Notes: generated by a model not told the origin, from the sequence alone. A DNA stretch of 64,000 bases from JBAYJT01 sp041664965 (GCA_041664965.1 JBAYJT010000001.1:1-64000), one strand, 5' to 3'. Numbered from the stretch's first letter, positions 34,473 through 43,699 are shown. Numbers and translations are program-made.

Positions 34473-35534
34473 TTATTCCCTTGCTAAAAAGCCACCACCG
34501 ATTTGATCCATAAGTTCCAAAGCTCTTCCACCACCACGCACAACACAAGTTAAAGGATCATCCGCCACAATAACAGGCAAACCTGTCTCTTCCATAAGTA
34601 AGCGGTCTAAATCTCTCAACAAAGCTCCACCACCTGTTAAGACCATACCACGTTCAGCAATATCTGACGCGAGCTCTGGAGGAGTTTGTTCTAAAGCAGC
34701 ATGAATGGCGCTTACAATACCAGAAAGTGGTTCTTGCAAAGCTTCCAAAACTTCATTGCTATTCAAAGTAAAGCTACGCGGAATCCCTTCAGCTATATTG
34801 CGCCCACGCACTTCCATCTCACGCACTGTATTACCAGGAAATGCAGCACCGATTTCTTTTTTGACCTGCTCGGCTGTTGTCTCACCTATTAAGCTGCCGT
34901 AGTTGCGACGAACGTAACTTATGATCGCCTCATCAAAACGATCTCCAGCGATACGAACTGATTCAGAATAAACAATACCATTCAAAGAAATAATCGCAAC
35001 TTCTGTAGTACCGCCTCCTATATCAACTACCATACAACCATTAGCTTTTTCCACTGGTAACTCTGCTCCAATAGCAGCTGCCATTGGCTCATCAATCAAA
35101 TACACCTCTCTCGCACCTGCACTCAAGGCTGATTCTCGGATAGCACGACGCTCAACTTGAGTTGAGCCGCAAGGAACTCCTATTAAAACCCGTGGGCTGG
35201 GGCGTAAAAAATATTTAGCCTCATGCACACGCCGAATAAAGTACTGCAACATTTTTTCTGTGATACTGAAATCCGCAATTACTCCATCTTTTAAAGGACG
35301 AATTGCTGAAATGTTAGCCGGCGTACGACCCAACATACGCTTGGCCTCTGAACCAACTGCCAACACACGACTCTGACCATTTGCCTCCCGACGCACAGCT
35401 ACCACTGAAGGCTCGTTAAGAACGATACCCTTTCCGCGCATACACACCAAAGTATTAGCTGTTCCCAAATCGATTGATAAATCAGTAGAAACTAAACCGC
35501 GCAATCTTTTGAATGAATTTATTAAAGCTGCCAT
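34473..35534 (-). CDS. mreB: Rod shape-determining actin homologue MreB
   Basis: 353 residues (E. coli 347). Actin-fold nucleotide motifs: LSIDLGTANTLVCMRGKGIV (phosphate 1), GVPCGSTQVERRAIRESA, VVDIGGGTTEVAIISLNG (phosphate 2) and LTGGGALLRDLD (adenosine). It directs lateral wall synthesis, implying a rod-shaped cell with peptidoglycan. It heads mreBCD-yhdP-ATPase. Confidence 0.97.
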   Translation of the reverse strand: MAALINSFKRLRGLVSTDLSIDLGTANTLVCMRGKGIVLNEPSVVAVRREANGQSRVLAVGSEAKRMLGRTPANISAIRPLKDGVIADFSITEKMLQYFIRRVHEAKYFLRPSPRVLIGVPCGSTQVERRAIRESALSAGAREVYLIDEPMAAAIGAELPVEKANGCMVVDIGGGTTEVAIISLNGIVYSESVRIAGDRFDEAIISYVRRNYGSLIGETTAEQVKKEIGAAFPGNTVREMEVRGRNIAEGIPRSFTLNSNEVLEALQEPLSGIVSAIHAALEQTPPELASDIAERGMVLTGGGALLRDLDRLLMEETGLPVIVADDPLTCVVRGGGRALELMDQIGGGFLARE

Positions 35535-35682
35535 AAATACTCTTTCGTTATTTTAATTATATGATTAAAGCAATTCCTGATTATTATTGAGAAAATCGCA
35601 GAACCAAACTGCAATGTGGCTTACTTTAACTGAAAATTGACCGATTTAAAACTAAGAAATTGCAAAAAATCCTAGATTCCGA

Positions 35683-35711
35683 TTGACAGAAGAGCCCGCC
35701 AACTGCAGAAT
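35683..35711 (+). promoter_or_regulatory. Promoter of the tandem tRNA-Gln unit
   Basis: Perfect TTGACA (35683-35688), a 17-nt spacer, then CAGAAT (35706-35711), 20 bp before the interrupted tRNA. Its position implies the interrupted and intact tRNA copies are transcribed together. Confidence 0.6.
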
Positions 35712-35731
35712 ATCCACGTTTTTATTGATTT

Positions 35732-35889
35732 TGGGGTGTCGCCAAGCGGTAAGGCACAGAGGTTTGATCCTCTGCATTCCTAGGTTCGACAAAATTGTTA
35801 GGACAAACAATTTTGAACGCGAAGCGAAAGCGAGCGGCCCGAAGGGCCGAATAACCAGGATGGTTATGAGTAATCCTAGCACCCAACCA
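35732..35889 (+). pseudogene. tRNA-Gln(TTG)-like copy with an 83-nt T-loop insert
   Basis: 5' part TGGGGTGTCGCCAAGCGGT matches the intact tRNA-Gln at 35954. The T-arm stops after TTCGA (35785-35789), is split by 83 nt (35790-35872), then resumes with ATCCTAG, CACCC and AACCA. The insert folds as CAAAATTGTT-AGGACA-AACAATTTTG (10-bp stem), CGGCCC-GAA-GGGCCG, and ATAACC-AGGAT-GGTTAT, and ends GAGTA: the same plan as the insert at 2049-2128. The anticodon arm is one base too long (5-bp stem with 8-nt loop, or 6-bp stem with TTTGAT), and the acceptor has a G-A mismatch. It is either a dead tRNA hosting a mobile element or a tRNA-derived RNA with a new job. It has its own promoter. Confidence 0.8.
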
Positions 35890-35953
35890 AGTAGTTATTG
35901 GGCTTGTCTTGGGGATAGTAGAAAGAATAGAATACCAGTAAATTTATAAGTAT

Positions 35954-36028
35954 TGGGGTGTCGCCAAGCGGTAAGGCACTGGGTTTTGATCCCAGCATTC
36001 CTAGGTTCGAATCCTAGCACCCCAGCCA
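35954..36028 (+). tRNA. tRNA-Gln (anticodon TTG)
   Basis: 75 nt with CCA encoded. Acceptor TGGGGTG/CACCCCA, anticodon stem CTGGG/CCCAG with loop TTTTGAT (anticodon TTG), T-arm CTAGG-TTCGAAT-CCTAG. It lies 64 bp after the interrupted copy and shares its transcript. Confidence 0.96.
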
Positions 36029-36032
36029 ATGT

Positions 36033-36089
36033 AAAAAACATGTCCATAAGATTTTGTTATAAATCAATAAGTTACGTTTTTAAGTTAGT
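36033..36089 (+). repeat. Dispersed palindrome-headed repeat, copy 9
   Basis: AAAACATGTCCATAAGATTT, then TTATAAATCAATAAGTTACG and TTTTTAAGTTAG. It lies between tRNA-Gln and prs. Confidence 0.85.
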
Positions 36090-36120
36090 GGCACCAACTT
36101 TTTGATGCAGGAAAACCCCA

Positions 36121-37083
36121 GTGAAACCAATCGACCTCAAAGATATGAAAATTTTTAGCGGTAACGCCAACATCCCTCTGGCACAAAAAGTAGCCGGTTA
36201 TTTAGGCACTCATCTGGGAGAGGCCACAGTCGATCGCTTCAGTGATGGCGAAATCATGGTGGAAATTCAAGAAAACGTCCGCGGACGCGATGTTTTCATC
36301 ATTCAACCAACATGCTCACCGGTTAACGAAAATTTAATGGAATTAATTATCATGGCAGACGCCCTACGCCGAGCCTCAGCAGGAAGCATCACAGCAGTCG
36401 TGCCTTATTTTGGCTATGCGAGACAAGATCGTCGAGTCCGCTCCACTCGCGTACCCATCACAGCCAAAATCGTCGCTGACATAATGACCGCTGTGGGTAT
36501 TACCAATTTAATCACTGTAGATCTACATGCCGATCAAATACAAGGCTTCTTCTACATTCCTGTAGACAACGTTTTCGGAACTTCCGTCATGTTCGATGAT
36601 ATTTGGGAAAAAAAATATAAAGATTTCGTCATCGTATCACCTGATGTTGGTGGCGTTGTTAGAGCTCGCGCTATTGCTAAACGCTTAAATGACTCTGATT
36701 TAGCCATCATCGATAAACGCCGTCCGCGTCATAATCAAGCGGAAGTAATGAATATTATTGGCGATATAGCTGGTCGTGATTGCATTATCGTCGATGATAT
36801 TTTAGACACCGGAAATACATTAGTACAAGCCGCCAAAGCTCTAAAAGAGAAAGGTGCTCGCACTGTAGTCGCTTATTGTGTACATCCCGTATTATCTGGA
36901 TCAGCTATAGAAAATATCATGCATTCTGAATTACATGAAGTCGTTGTCACCGACACAATTCCGCTTTCCCTCAAAGCAGCTCAGTGCAAAAAAGTCCGTC
37001 AATTAAGCCTCAGTTCTGTCTTAGCTGAAACCATTAAGCGCGTCTATAACAAAGGCTCGGTGAGTTCACTTTTCCCAGAATAA
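36121..37083 (+). CDS. prs: Ribose-phosphate pyrophosphokinase
   Basis: 320 residues from GTG 36121, which has AGGA eight bases upstream; an ATG eight codons later (MKIFSGNANI) is an alternative giving the classical 312-residue form. It makes PRPP from ribose 5-phosphate and ATP. Motifs: FSDGEIMVEIQENVRGRDVF, YARQDR, DLHADQIQGFF and the PRPP loop DDILDTGNTLVQAAK. The C-terminus VSSLF is the family end. It is convergent with pilD (4 bp). Confidence 0.95.
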   Translation: MKPIDLKDMKIFSGNANIPLAQKVAGYLGTHLGEATVDRFSDGEIMVEIQENVRGRDVFIIQPTCSPVNENLMELIIMADALRRASAGSITAVVPYFGYARQDRRVRSTRVPITAKIVADIMTAVGITNLITVDLHADQIQGFFYIPVDNVFGTSVMFDDIWEKKYKDFVIVSPDVGGVVRARAIAKRLNDSDLAIIDKRRPRHNQAEVMNIIGDIAGRDCIIVDDILDTGNTLVQAAKALKEKGARTVVAYCVHPVLSGSAIENIMHSELHEVVVTDTIPLSLKAAQCKKVRQLSLSSVLAETIKRVYNKGSVSSLFPE

Positions 37084-37087
37084 ATGC

Positions 37088-37894
37088 TTAACTCAAATAC
37101 AATAAAAACCATCCAGCTATTGCTAAAAACGGCCCAAATGGCAATTGGACTTGTCCTTTAGAATATTTTCGAAAACGCATAATCAACCCCACACAACTAC
37201 CCAAAAAGGCCGCACTAAAAATTAACCATGGAATAGATTGCCAACCAAGCCAAGCACCTAGCGCTGCTGCTAATTTAAAATCTCCATAACCGATGCCTTC
37301 TATACCACGAATCAATCTAAATATTTGCGCTATCAACCATAAACTCATATAGCCACAAGCTGCACCCAAAATTGCCTCTTCGCTACCAACAAAATAATTC
37401 TTCAAACTAAATACAAGACCGAGCCATAAAAGCGCAAGAGTCAACTCATCTGGCAACAAAAAATAATCAAAATCTATATAGGCTAGAATTATAAGAAAGC
37501 AGGTGAATATTAGGCTCACTATATATTTTTCGGTAACTCCAAAACGCAGAAGTAATATAATTGCAGCGCCAGCACTTATAAATTCAACTAATGGATAGCG
37601 CCAAGAAATCTTCTCTGAACAACAATAACAACGCCCTTGCAAAATAATAAAACCCAAAAGTGGAATATTCGACCAAAACGGAATAGGGGATTTACAATGC
37701 GGACAAAAGGAGCGCGGAAAACATAAGGAGCGAAAAAGCGGAAGACAAGCCTGATCTCGTATTTCCCCCTTCCACCTTGCCTGCAGAAAAATGGGTAAGC
37801 GATAAATGACAACATTAAGAAAACTACCGATCGCAAGTCCGATAGTAACAACTACAAAAAATACATCAAAAGAAAAGTGGTAGTTTATAAACAT
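37088..37894 (-). CDS. pilD: Prepilin peptidase / N-methyltransferase
   Basis: 268 residues with about eight TM segments. The cytoplasmic loop has the paired cysteines CPHC and CYCC that bind zinc. The two catalytic aspartates sit in YIDFDYFLLPDELT and GYGDFKLAAALG, as in PilD/GspO. It cleaves and methylates type IV pilins and type II secretion pseudopilins. No pil or gsp partners are in the window. GSFLNVVIYRLP near the N-terminus is also typical. Confidence 0.94.
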   Translation of the reverse strand: MFINYHFSFDVFFVVVTIGLAIGSFLNVVIYRLPIFLQARWKGEIRDQACLPLFRSLCFPRSFCPHCKSPIPFWSNIPLLGFIILQGRCYCCSEKISWRYPLVEFISAGAAIILLLRFGVTEKYIVSLIFTCFLIILAYIDFDYFLLPDELTLALLWLGLVFSLKNYFVGSEEAILGAACGYMSLWLIAQIFRLIRGIEGIGYGDFKLAAALGAWLGWQSIPWLIFSAAFLGSCVGLIMRFRKYSKGQVQLPFGPFLAIAGWFLLYLS

Positions 37895-38125
37895 AATGAG
37901 CTTCTTACATGAAATTTAATTTTATGCAATACCGTGAAAAACACAGTATTACAAATTGAAGAATTATGTATAAAATATTAGGGTGGAGGGTGGGGGTACT
38001 ATACTAAATGCTTCGCCCATAACTTTAAAATACAACACATTGATTTATAAAGAAATCTTGTAGACATGTTTTTTCTTGAACTCTTGATCTATAATGCCTC
38101 ACTCATCATTAACTAAGAGGCCTTT
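37895..38125. other. Divergent intergenic region pilD / SIMPL gene
   Basis: Contains the imperfect hairpin AATACCGTG/CACAGTATT near 37925-37947, dispersed repeat copy 10 and TATAAT at about 38090-38095, a likely -10 box for the SIMPL gene. No gene is seen. Confidence 0.4.
38021..38074 (-). repeat. Dispersed palindrome-headed repeat, copy 10
   Basis: On the minus strand: AAAACATGTCTACAAGATTTC, then TTTATAAATCAATGTGTTGT and TTTTAAAGTTA. Nearly identical to copy 12. Confidence 0.85.
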
Positions 38126-38920
38126 ATGGAACAGAACCCAATTTCTTCATCATGCCAATGCTCTGACCGAGCACATAAAATATTTTTTATTGTATTAATC
38201 GCTTTGCTTCTCGTCATTGGCAATGCTTTGTCCGGATGGTTTATCGGCCACGGACTTTACAAAATGCGTATTTCCGACAAGTATGTAAGCGTTAAAGGTA
38301 TCGCTGAGAAACAAGTGAAAGCTGACCTAGCTATTTGGGAAGTTAACTACAAAGCCGCTGGGAACGATCTGCAACAAGTCAACAATCAAGTTGGAGAAAA
38401 TCAAAAGGCCGTACAAGCATTCCTCTTGCAACAAGGTTTGGCCACCAATGAATTTGAAGTCCAAGCAACTACTGTCGTAGACAAATATGCACAGGAATAT
38501 GAAAGCCAAAAAGCTGAACAACGCTACATAGTCAACGGCAGTATCAAAGTACGCACTGACAAAGTTGACTTAGTCCGTAAAATTAGTCAAAACAGCCAGG
38601 AACTAATTAAAGCTGGTGTTGTCTTGGCTAGCAAAGAATATCAACAAGCTAATCCAAGTTATGTATTTACTAAACTAGATGAGTTGCGTCCCACTATGTT
38701 GGCCCAAGCCACAAAAAGTGCTCGCCTTGTAGCTGAGCAATTTGCTGCCGACTCACATAGTCACGTCGGCGCCATCCGCCGTGCCAGCCAGGGCGTTTTC
38801 CAAATCTTAAGTAGCGATAGTAGCGCAGGGGAAAGTTATTCTTCAGCTCGTGCTCAGGCGGCAGATATAAACAAAACAGTGCGAGTTGTATCGTCAATAG
38901 ATTATTTCTTAGCTAATTAG
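38126..38920 (+). CDS. SIMPL-domain (DUF541) membrane-anchored protein
   Basis: 264 residues. A cytoplasmic stub with SSCQCSDR precedes a TM helix (about 18-45: IFFIVLIALLLVIGNALSGWFI), then a SIMPL domain beginning VSVKGIAEKQVKADLAIWEV. The domain includes NQVGENQKAVQAFLLQQGL and NGSIKVRTDKVDLV. Family members (YggE-like) are periplasmic and linked to stress resistance; the biochemical role is unknown. AGAGG precedes the start. First of three tightly spaced genes. Confidence 0.88.
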   Translation: MEQNPISSSCQCSDRAHKIFFIVLIALLLVIGNALSGWFIGHGLYKMRISDKYVSVKGIAEKQVKADLAIWEVNYKAAGNDLQQVNNQVGENQKAVQAFLLQQGLATNEFEVQATTVVDKYAQEYESQKAEQRYIVNGSIKVRTDKVDLVRKISQNSQELIKAGVVLASKEYQQANPSYVFTKLDELRPTMLAQATKSARLVAEQFAADSHSHVGAIRRASQGVFQILSSDSSAGESYSSARAQAADINKTVRVVSSIDYFLAN

Positions 38921-38925
38921 CCCTA

Positions 38926-39609
38926 ATGGCCGATCTTTCTAAATCGATTAAAATTGACCATATTATCCGCTCGCGCAGGCGCAGCGTTGCTTTAATCATT
39001 AGACCGGATGCAACACTGGAATTGCGTATCCCGCGTTTGTATCCCCTAGCTTTAGTAAAGAAATTTGTAGAAAAAAAACATAAATGGATTCTGAGTAAGC
39101 AAAACTTAGTGCATCAAAAAAATACGCAAATGAAGGCCTTAGACTTTAAGACCGGCTCTACTTTCCGCCTTTTAGGAGCAGAGCACGTCTTAGAAATAGG
39201 AAAATATAAACACATATTTTTAGCTGATAAGTTATATTTCCCAGAAAAGTTTCTACCTAATGCCAAACACCATATTACCCATTGGTATAAACAAGAAGCG
39301 AAATTAATTATAAGAGCACGTGTGCTGTATTTTGCAGAATTAACTAACTTACATCCTAAAAAAATAACCATCACTAGTGCTAAAAAAAGATGGGGATCTT
39401 GTAGTGGTAAAAATAATTTATGTTTTAGCTGGCGTTTAATTTTAGCGCCACTAGAAATAGTTGATTATGTGGTTGCACATGAGATGTCACACATCTTGGA
39501 AAAAAATCATTCCAAACACTTTTGGCAAAAAGTGCAAAATATCATGCCGGATTACAAAAAAAAGCGGCTGTGGTTGAAAAAAAACTCTAACTCACTTACG
39601 CTGTTATAA
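38926..39609 (+). CDS. YgjP-type (M48-like, DUF45) metallopeptidase
   Basis: 227 residues. The zinc motif HEMSH is in VVAHEMSHILEKNHSKHFW (about 183-201), with the distal His in KHFW completing the site. It is preceded by the family block KKRWGSCSGKNNLCFSWRL. There is no signal peptide, so it is cytoplasmic. Substrates of the family are poorly known. It lies 5 bp after the SIMPL gene and 3 bp before arnD. Confidence 0.9.
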   Translation: MADLSKSIKIDHIIRSRRRSVALIIRPDATLELRIPRLYPLALVKKFVEKKHKWILSKQNLVHQKNTQMKALDFKTGSTFRLLGAEHVLEIGKYKHIFLADKLYFPEKFLPNAKHHITHWYKQEAKLIIRARVLYFAELTNLHPKKITITSAKKRWGSCSGKNNLCFSWRLILAPLEIVDYVVAHEMSHILEKNHSKHFWQKVQNIMPDYKKKRLWLKKNSNSLTLL

Positions 39610-39612
39610 CCT

Positions 39613-40524
39613 ATGAAAAACAATCAACCTATTTTAGCTCTAAAAATTGATGTTGACACAGAACGCGGCACCCGCATTGGGGTTCCACAGCTTGCCTCGC
39701 TATTAAAAGGTTTATCTATTCCTGCTACTTTTTTCTTTTCACTAGGACCAGACAACACGGGAAGAGCTTTAAAGAGAATTTTTCGTCCAGGTTTCCTCTC
39801 TAAGGTAAAGCGAACCAGCGTGGTAAGCACGTATGGCATCCGAACTTTATTAAACGGCATACTACTACCAGGTCCACACATTGGACATAAACACACTTCG
39901 GTGATGCGCAAGATACAAGCTGATGGGTTCGAACTCGGCATTCATTGCTATGATCACGTGCGCTGGCAAGATGGTGTCAGCACTATGAGTAGAGGAAAAA
40001 TTGCCTTGGAATTTGCTAAAGCACAGAAAGAGTTTACCCGAATTTTTGGCATATCGCCTGAAGCGGCTGCAGCTCCTGGTTGGCAAGCAAATGAAAAAAC
40101 CTTAGCCACTTATGACGCAGCTAATTTGATTTATGCAAGCGACACACGTGGCCAAAGACCGTTTTTTCCGCGAAGCAATGACCAAGTATTCCGCACACTA
40201 CAAATTCCAACAACTTTACCAACTTTAGATGAAATCCTAGGACTTCCAAGTCTGCATTTAAACGCCCTCTCTGCATATTATTTCTCACTGTTACAAACTA
40301 AGTTTCCCAATGTTTTAACTATTCACGCTGAACTGGAAGGAATGAAATATTTAGATTGGTTCACAGCCTTTCTCAAATATATGCAAAAACAAGGTGTCAT
40401 TTTCACCACTCTGTCTAACATAGCAGCAGAAAATCTCAAAGATCGAACCAGCGTACCGGTACTAGACTTAATACAGGGGGAAGTACCAGGAAGATCTGGC
40501 AAGCTCGCTATAGCTAGAACTTAG
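39613..40524 (+). CDS. arnD: ArnD-like polysaccharide deacetylase (undecaprenyl-P-Ara4FN deformylase)
   Basis: 303 residues (E. coli ArnD 296). NodB-fold motifs are as in ArnD: LKIDVDTERGTRIGVP (catalytic Asp), FFFSLGPDNTGRALKR, GHKHTSVMRKI and LGIHCYDHVRWQ (metal His pair), APGWQANEKTL and YASDTRGQRPF. ArnD deformylates the lipid-linked 4-amino-arabinose precursor that is then added to lipid A. arnB, arnC, arnT and arnE/F are not here, but a standalone ArnA-type decarboxylase is at 56.1 kb, so the pathway genes appear scattered. It is convergent with the IcmF gene (1 bp). Confidence 0.9.
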   Translation: MKNNQPILALKIDVDTERGTRIGVPQLASLLKGLSIPATFFFSLGPDNTGRALKRIFRPGFLSKVKRTSVVSTYGIRTLLNGILLPGPHIGHKHTSVMRKIQADGFELGIHCYDHVRWQDGVSTMSRGKIALEFAKAQKEFTRIFGISPEAAAAPGWQANEKTLATYDAANLIYASDTRGQRPFFPRSNDQVFRTLQIPTTLPTLDEILGLPSLHLNALSAYYFSLLQTKFPNVLTIHAELEGMKYLDWFTAFLKYMQKQGVIFTTLSNIAAENLKDRTSVPVLDLIQGEVPGRSGKLAIART

Positions 40525-40525
40525 A

Positions 40526-43500
40526 CTACAACTTATCCACACACCTAAAATTATTCACTATATCCGGAATAAAAGGATTAGCTGCCTTAGACGCTACTAA
40601 ATTAAATTTAGCGGAGCTTCCTTCATTACTAAAAGTCACTTCGTATCGGTGTACATCACTAGTAGTTTGAACATCAGAATGGTCCAAGAGCTTAAACCAA
40701 GCCCATTGGCCAGTAAAAGAAACTTGAGTATTTTGTCCTTGCTGATCAACAAATTGTATCGCAACATTACCAACTTCAGGACCCGGCCACTTAAGCTCCT
40801 GCTCTTTCATTTTGCTATTAGTAGCAAACACTACTTGACCATCAACTAATAGAGTAAAGCTTTTAGTTTTGGCATCTAAAGAAGTCGGTGTTAAAGAAAA
40901 GTGAATATCAGGGGTCATTGCGGCATCAGCAAAAAACATCTTTTCAATTAAATAACCGCGAATAAACATCTCTAAAGTAGACTGAGGAATATCTAGCTTT
41001 TGATTTGCAAACTCTTTCCAAACCCAATAATCCTTACTCACATCCACAAAAGGCTTTAAATATGAGGTGAAGAAATTATCCAAAGTGCCTTTAGGAGCAA
41101 AAAAAGCATTAAAATCTTCTAGTTGCGCGTCAGAGCTAGCATCTTTGTAAAGAGGATATCGATTTAGCAAATTAGCTGCAAATTTGGGAAGAACATTTGA
41201 ATTCCAGACGTTATTTATATAGATATGACTATTTTGCAAAAGTAGCTTCCAATAATTATCCACAATAGCGTGCAACCAGGTACGTAGCGGCTCTGGTGCA
41301 TCTTTAGCAAAATTATTAATATCTTCTATAACTGCCGGAAACTTTTCATCTTGTATAATATTTTTTGCATTTACCCACGCTGCCTCTTGGACATTACTAG
41401 ACGTGGCTATTTTGTCTGCGAATTGAGAAAGCGCATTTATCAAACCAGATAACTTTTTAACATCCAAATCCTGCCAATTTTTAAAAATGTTTGTATTATC
41501 TAAACTTCCCGTATTTTCTTTAACTTTTTGCACCAACGTTAAAAGGGCCCCATTTGCGAGAGTTAATCCTTTCAAATCAGAGCCTACCCCTTGCAAACTA
41601 CCAAATTCTTTGATTTCTACTTTTCCAAGTGCATCTTTCCAGACTTTAGCATATGTAGAAAAATATAAATCGAGGATAGATTTTTTAACCTTTTCATCGC
41701 TAACAACCTTAGACACCCAATCTGGTTCATCTAAATCCATTACCCAGTCACGTAATTTCGTGTCTTTCAGAAACACTGCAAGATCTTGTGAAATATCACG
41801 TATCTCTTGATGCTCATATAAAGAAGAAACCACAAAACTATCAGTATTGAAAATAGATTTACGATCCGCATCTATTAGCAAATGATCTTGCTTTGCGGAT
41901 AGGCTAGAATGATCGTTAAATATAGCATATAAAATCTTTTCTGGCGGAAGTTTGGAGAAATTAGCACGTACTGAACTAACTAAAGCATCGTCAATAGCTA
42001 TTTTTATTTTCTTGACAAAAAAATCTTCTAGGTATCGTATGTTCTGGTTTATAGCTGTTGGTTCCAGCTTTGCTACATTTGCCCAATAATTTATAAACCA
42101 ATTTCTCACATAACCAACATCCATTTTACTATTATCACCCAACATCAGATAAACTTTCAGCGCAGAATATGTTGCAACGCTATCATCCATATTACCGTTA
42201 TCCAATTCCTTCGCTAACGCTGACTGTAATTGCGGAACAAATACAGAATTTAGCGCATTTGAATAGCTCAGCTCCAGATCAGAACTAAATTGTTTATGTA
42301 AATTACTCTCGCCAACTAAACGCCAACGATAACTATTTTGCAGCACGTGGTTTTTCTGTAACACTTCATAAGTACGTAACAGTTTGTTGCTAGCATCTTT
42401 CTCTTTATTTAATGCCCAATATTGTCTTTGCAACTCCTGAAAGCTTCTAGATAAGTGTAAATTATTATAGTGATATCCCAAAATGATCCCGCCAATAAAA
42501 CACAACACAACAAGACCATAGGCTAAGATTTTTAAAGGTTTCTGACGTGCTGGCAACTTAAATACCCTTTTGCTCTTCAACTTATTATCTTTCGCGTAAA
42601 ACGCCCTATTTTTTGGTTGCCTTTTATGAGCAAGTTTTATGAGATGCTGAAACAATTCAGCTACAAAGTAAGATTGCTGTTTATTCGTAGCGTATACACC
42701 ACGAATACGACCTTTTTTCGCCACATCTTTCTTGGTATCTTTATTATTTACAGTAAATAAACAATCATGAGGCTTACCTTCTTGTAAGCTGCTAGTAAAG
42801 CAAACTTCTGACAAATATGTATATCCGCTGTGCGGAACCTCATTAATAATTGCATGTATTGTTTTACCTAGGCTCTCTATCTGTAAGGGAAAGTCTTTAA
42901 TTAACTCGCGTCTCAGCAAATTACTTTCTTGTTGCAAGCGGTTTAAAGCGAATTCATTAAGATGTTTTACAAGAATAGAAAATTTAGAATTAAAAACTTG
43001 AATGGGTCGTAAAGAGCGATTATTTTGAAAACTAATACCAAATCTTTGTTGTCTTGCTTCGCTGCTTAGATCAGCAAAGAATTCTTTAAACCCTAAAATC
43101 AAATCACTCTTAGTAAAAACTAAAAATATAGGAATATTGTGCGCATATTTAGCAATTTCATAGAGGCGCTGCTTAACGTTGGTCAGCATCTGCGACAGAA
43201 ACCCTGGATCGCGAGCTAATGCTGGCAAATCTATAGCTATAATCACACCTGATAGTGGAAAATGCATTTGATAACGATGCATTAACTTTAATAAACCGCG
43301 CCATGCCAAATTAGTAGCAGCATCACTAGGAGCGGCAGAAGTATAATGGCCAGCAGTATCCACAAAAATTTCTTTTTGTGAGAACCAAAAATTGCAATAA
43401 CGCGTTGAGGCTGGATTAGAAAATTCTTGCCTGTTTGTATCTATCAATCCAAGATTAGATTGCGATAAAAGAGTCGACTTACCAGCGCTGCTTGCTCCAA

Positions 43501-43699
43501 TGACTAAAAAAAGTGGCGGAGCAGTAGTAAAAACACCCGCACCCCGAGATTCATGCTGTAAAAAATGCGTTGCTTGCTTGATATTCTCATGAAAAATACG
43601 CAGCTCTTCAGCAACATATTCCAAATCTGCCGGTGGCAGAAGAACTTTTGGATGCTGTTCTTTAAATTTTGCTATTAAATGTCGCAGAAATAAAAGCAT
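40526..43699 (-). CDS. icmF: IcmF/TssM-like secretion-system membrane protein
   Basis: 1057 residues from ATG 43699; a longer frame overlaps rlmH and is unlikely. The P-loop GASSAGKSTLL (about 70-80) and Walker B-like DTAGHY mark the IcmF GTPase-like domain. A TM helix lies near 400-420 (ILAYGLVVLCFIGGIILGYH), then the large periplasmic IcmF-related region, ending in a beta-rich C-terminal domain. The two N-terminal TM helices of many TssM proteins are missing. It stabilises the envelope complex of Dot/Icm type IVB or type VI secretion. No DotU/IcmH or other secretion gene is adjacent. Confidence 0.87.
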   Translation of the reverse strand: MLLFLRHLIAKFKEQHPKVLLPPADLEYVAEELRIFHENIKQATHFLQHESRGAGVFTTAPPLFLVIGASSAGKSTLLSQSNLGLIDTNRQEFSNPASTRYCNFWFSQKEIFVDTAGHYTSAAPSDAATNLAWRGLLKLMHRYQMHFPLSGVIIAIDLPALARDPGFLSQMLTNVKQRLYEIAKYAHNIPIFLVFTKSDLILGFKEFFADLSSEARQQRFGISFQNNRSLRPIQVFNSKFSILVKHLNEFALNRLQQESNLLRRELIKDFPLQIESLGKTIHAIINEVPHSGYTYLSEVCFTSSLQEGKPHDCLFTVNNKDTKKDVAKKGRIRGVYATNKQQSYFVAELFQHLIKLAHKRQPKNRAFYAKDNKLKSKRVFKLPARQKPLKILAYGLVVLCFIGGIILGYHYNNLHLSRSFQELQRQYWALNKEKDASNKLLRTYEVLQKNHVLQNSYRWRLVGESNLHKQFSSDLELSYSNALNSVFVPQLQSALAKELDNGNMDDSVATYSALKVYLMLGDNSKMDVGYVRNWFINYWANVAKLEPTAINQNIRYLEDFFVKKIKIAIDDALVSSVRANFSKLPPEKILYAIFNDHSSLSAKQDHLLIDADRKSIFNTDSFVVSSLYEHQEIRDISQDLAVFLKDTKLRDWVMDLDEPDWVSKVVSDEKVKKSILDLYFSTYAKVWKDALGKVEIKEFGSLQGVGSDLKGLTLANGALLTLVQKVKENTGSLDNTNIFKNWQDLDVKKLSGLINALSQFADKIATSSNVQEAAWVNAKNIIQDEKFPAVIEDINNFAKDAPEPLRTWLHAIVDNYWKLLLQNSHIYINNVWNSNVLPKFAANLLNRYPLYKDASSDAQLEDFNAFFAPKGTLDNFFTSYLKPFVDVSKDYWVWKEFANQKLDIPQSTLEMFIRGYLIEKMFFADAAMTPDIHFSLTPTSLDAKTKSFTLLVDGQVVFATNSKMKEQELKWPGPEVGNVAIQFVDQQGQNTQVSFTGQWAWFKLLDHSDVQTTSDVHRYEVTFSNEGSSAKFNLVASKAANPFIPDIVNNFRCVDKL

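Noticed and set aside
35890..35953. A third tRNA between the two tRNA-Gln copies
   Set aside because: No cloverleaf can be formed; it is only spacer.
40526..43699. A type VI secretion locus
   Set aside because: Only the IcmF/TssM-like gene is present; all neighbours are metabolic or ribosomal.
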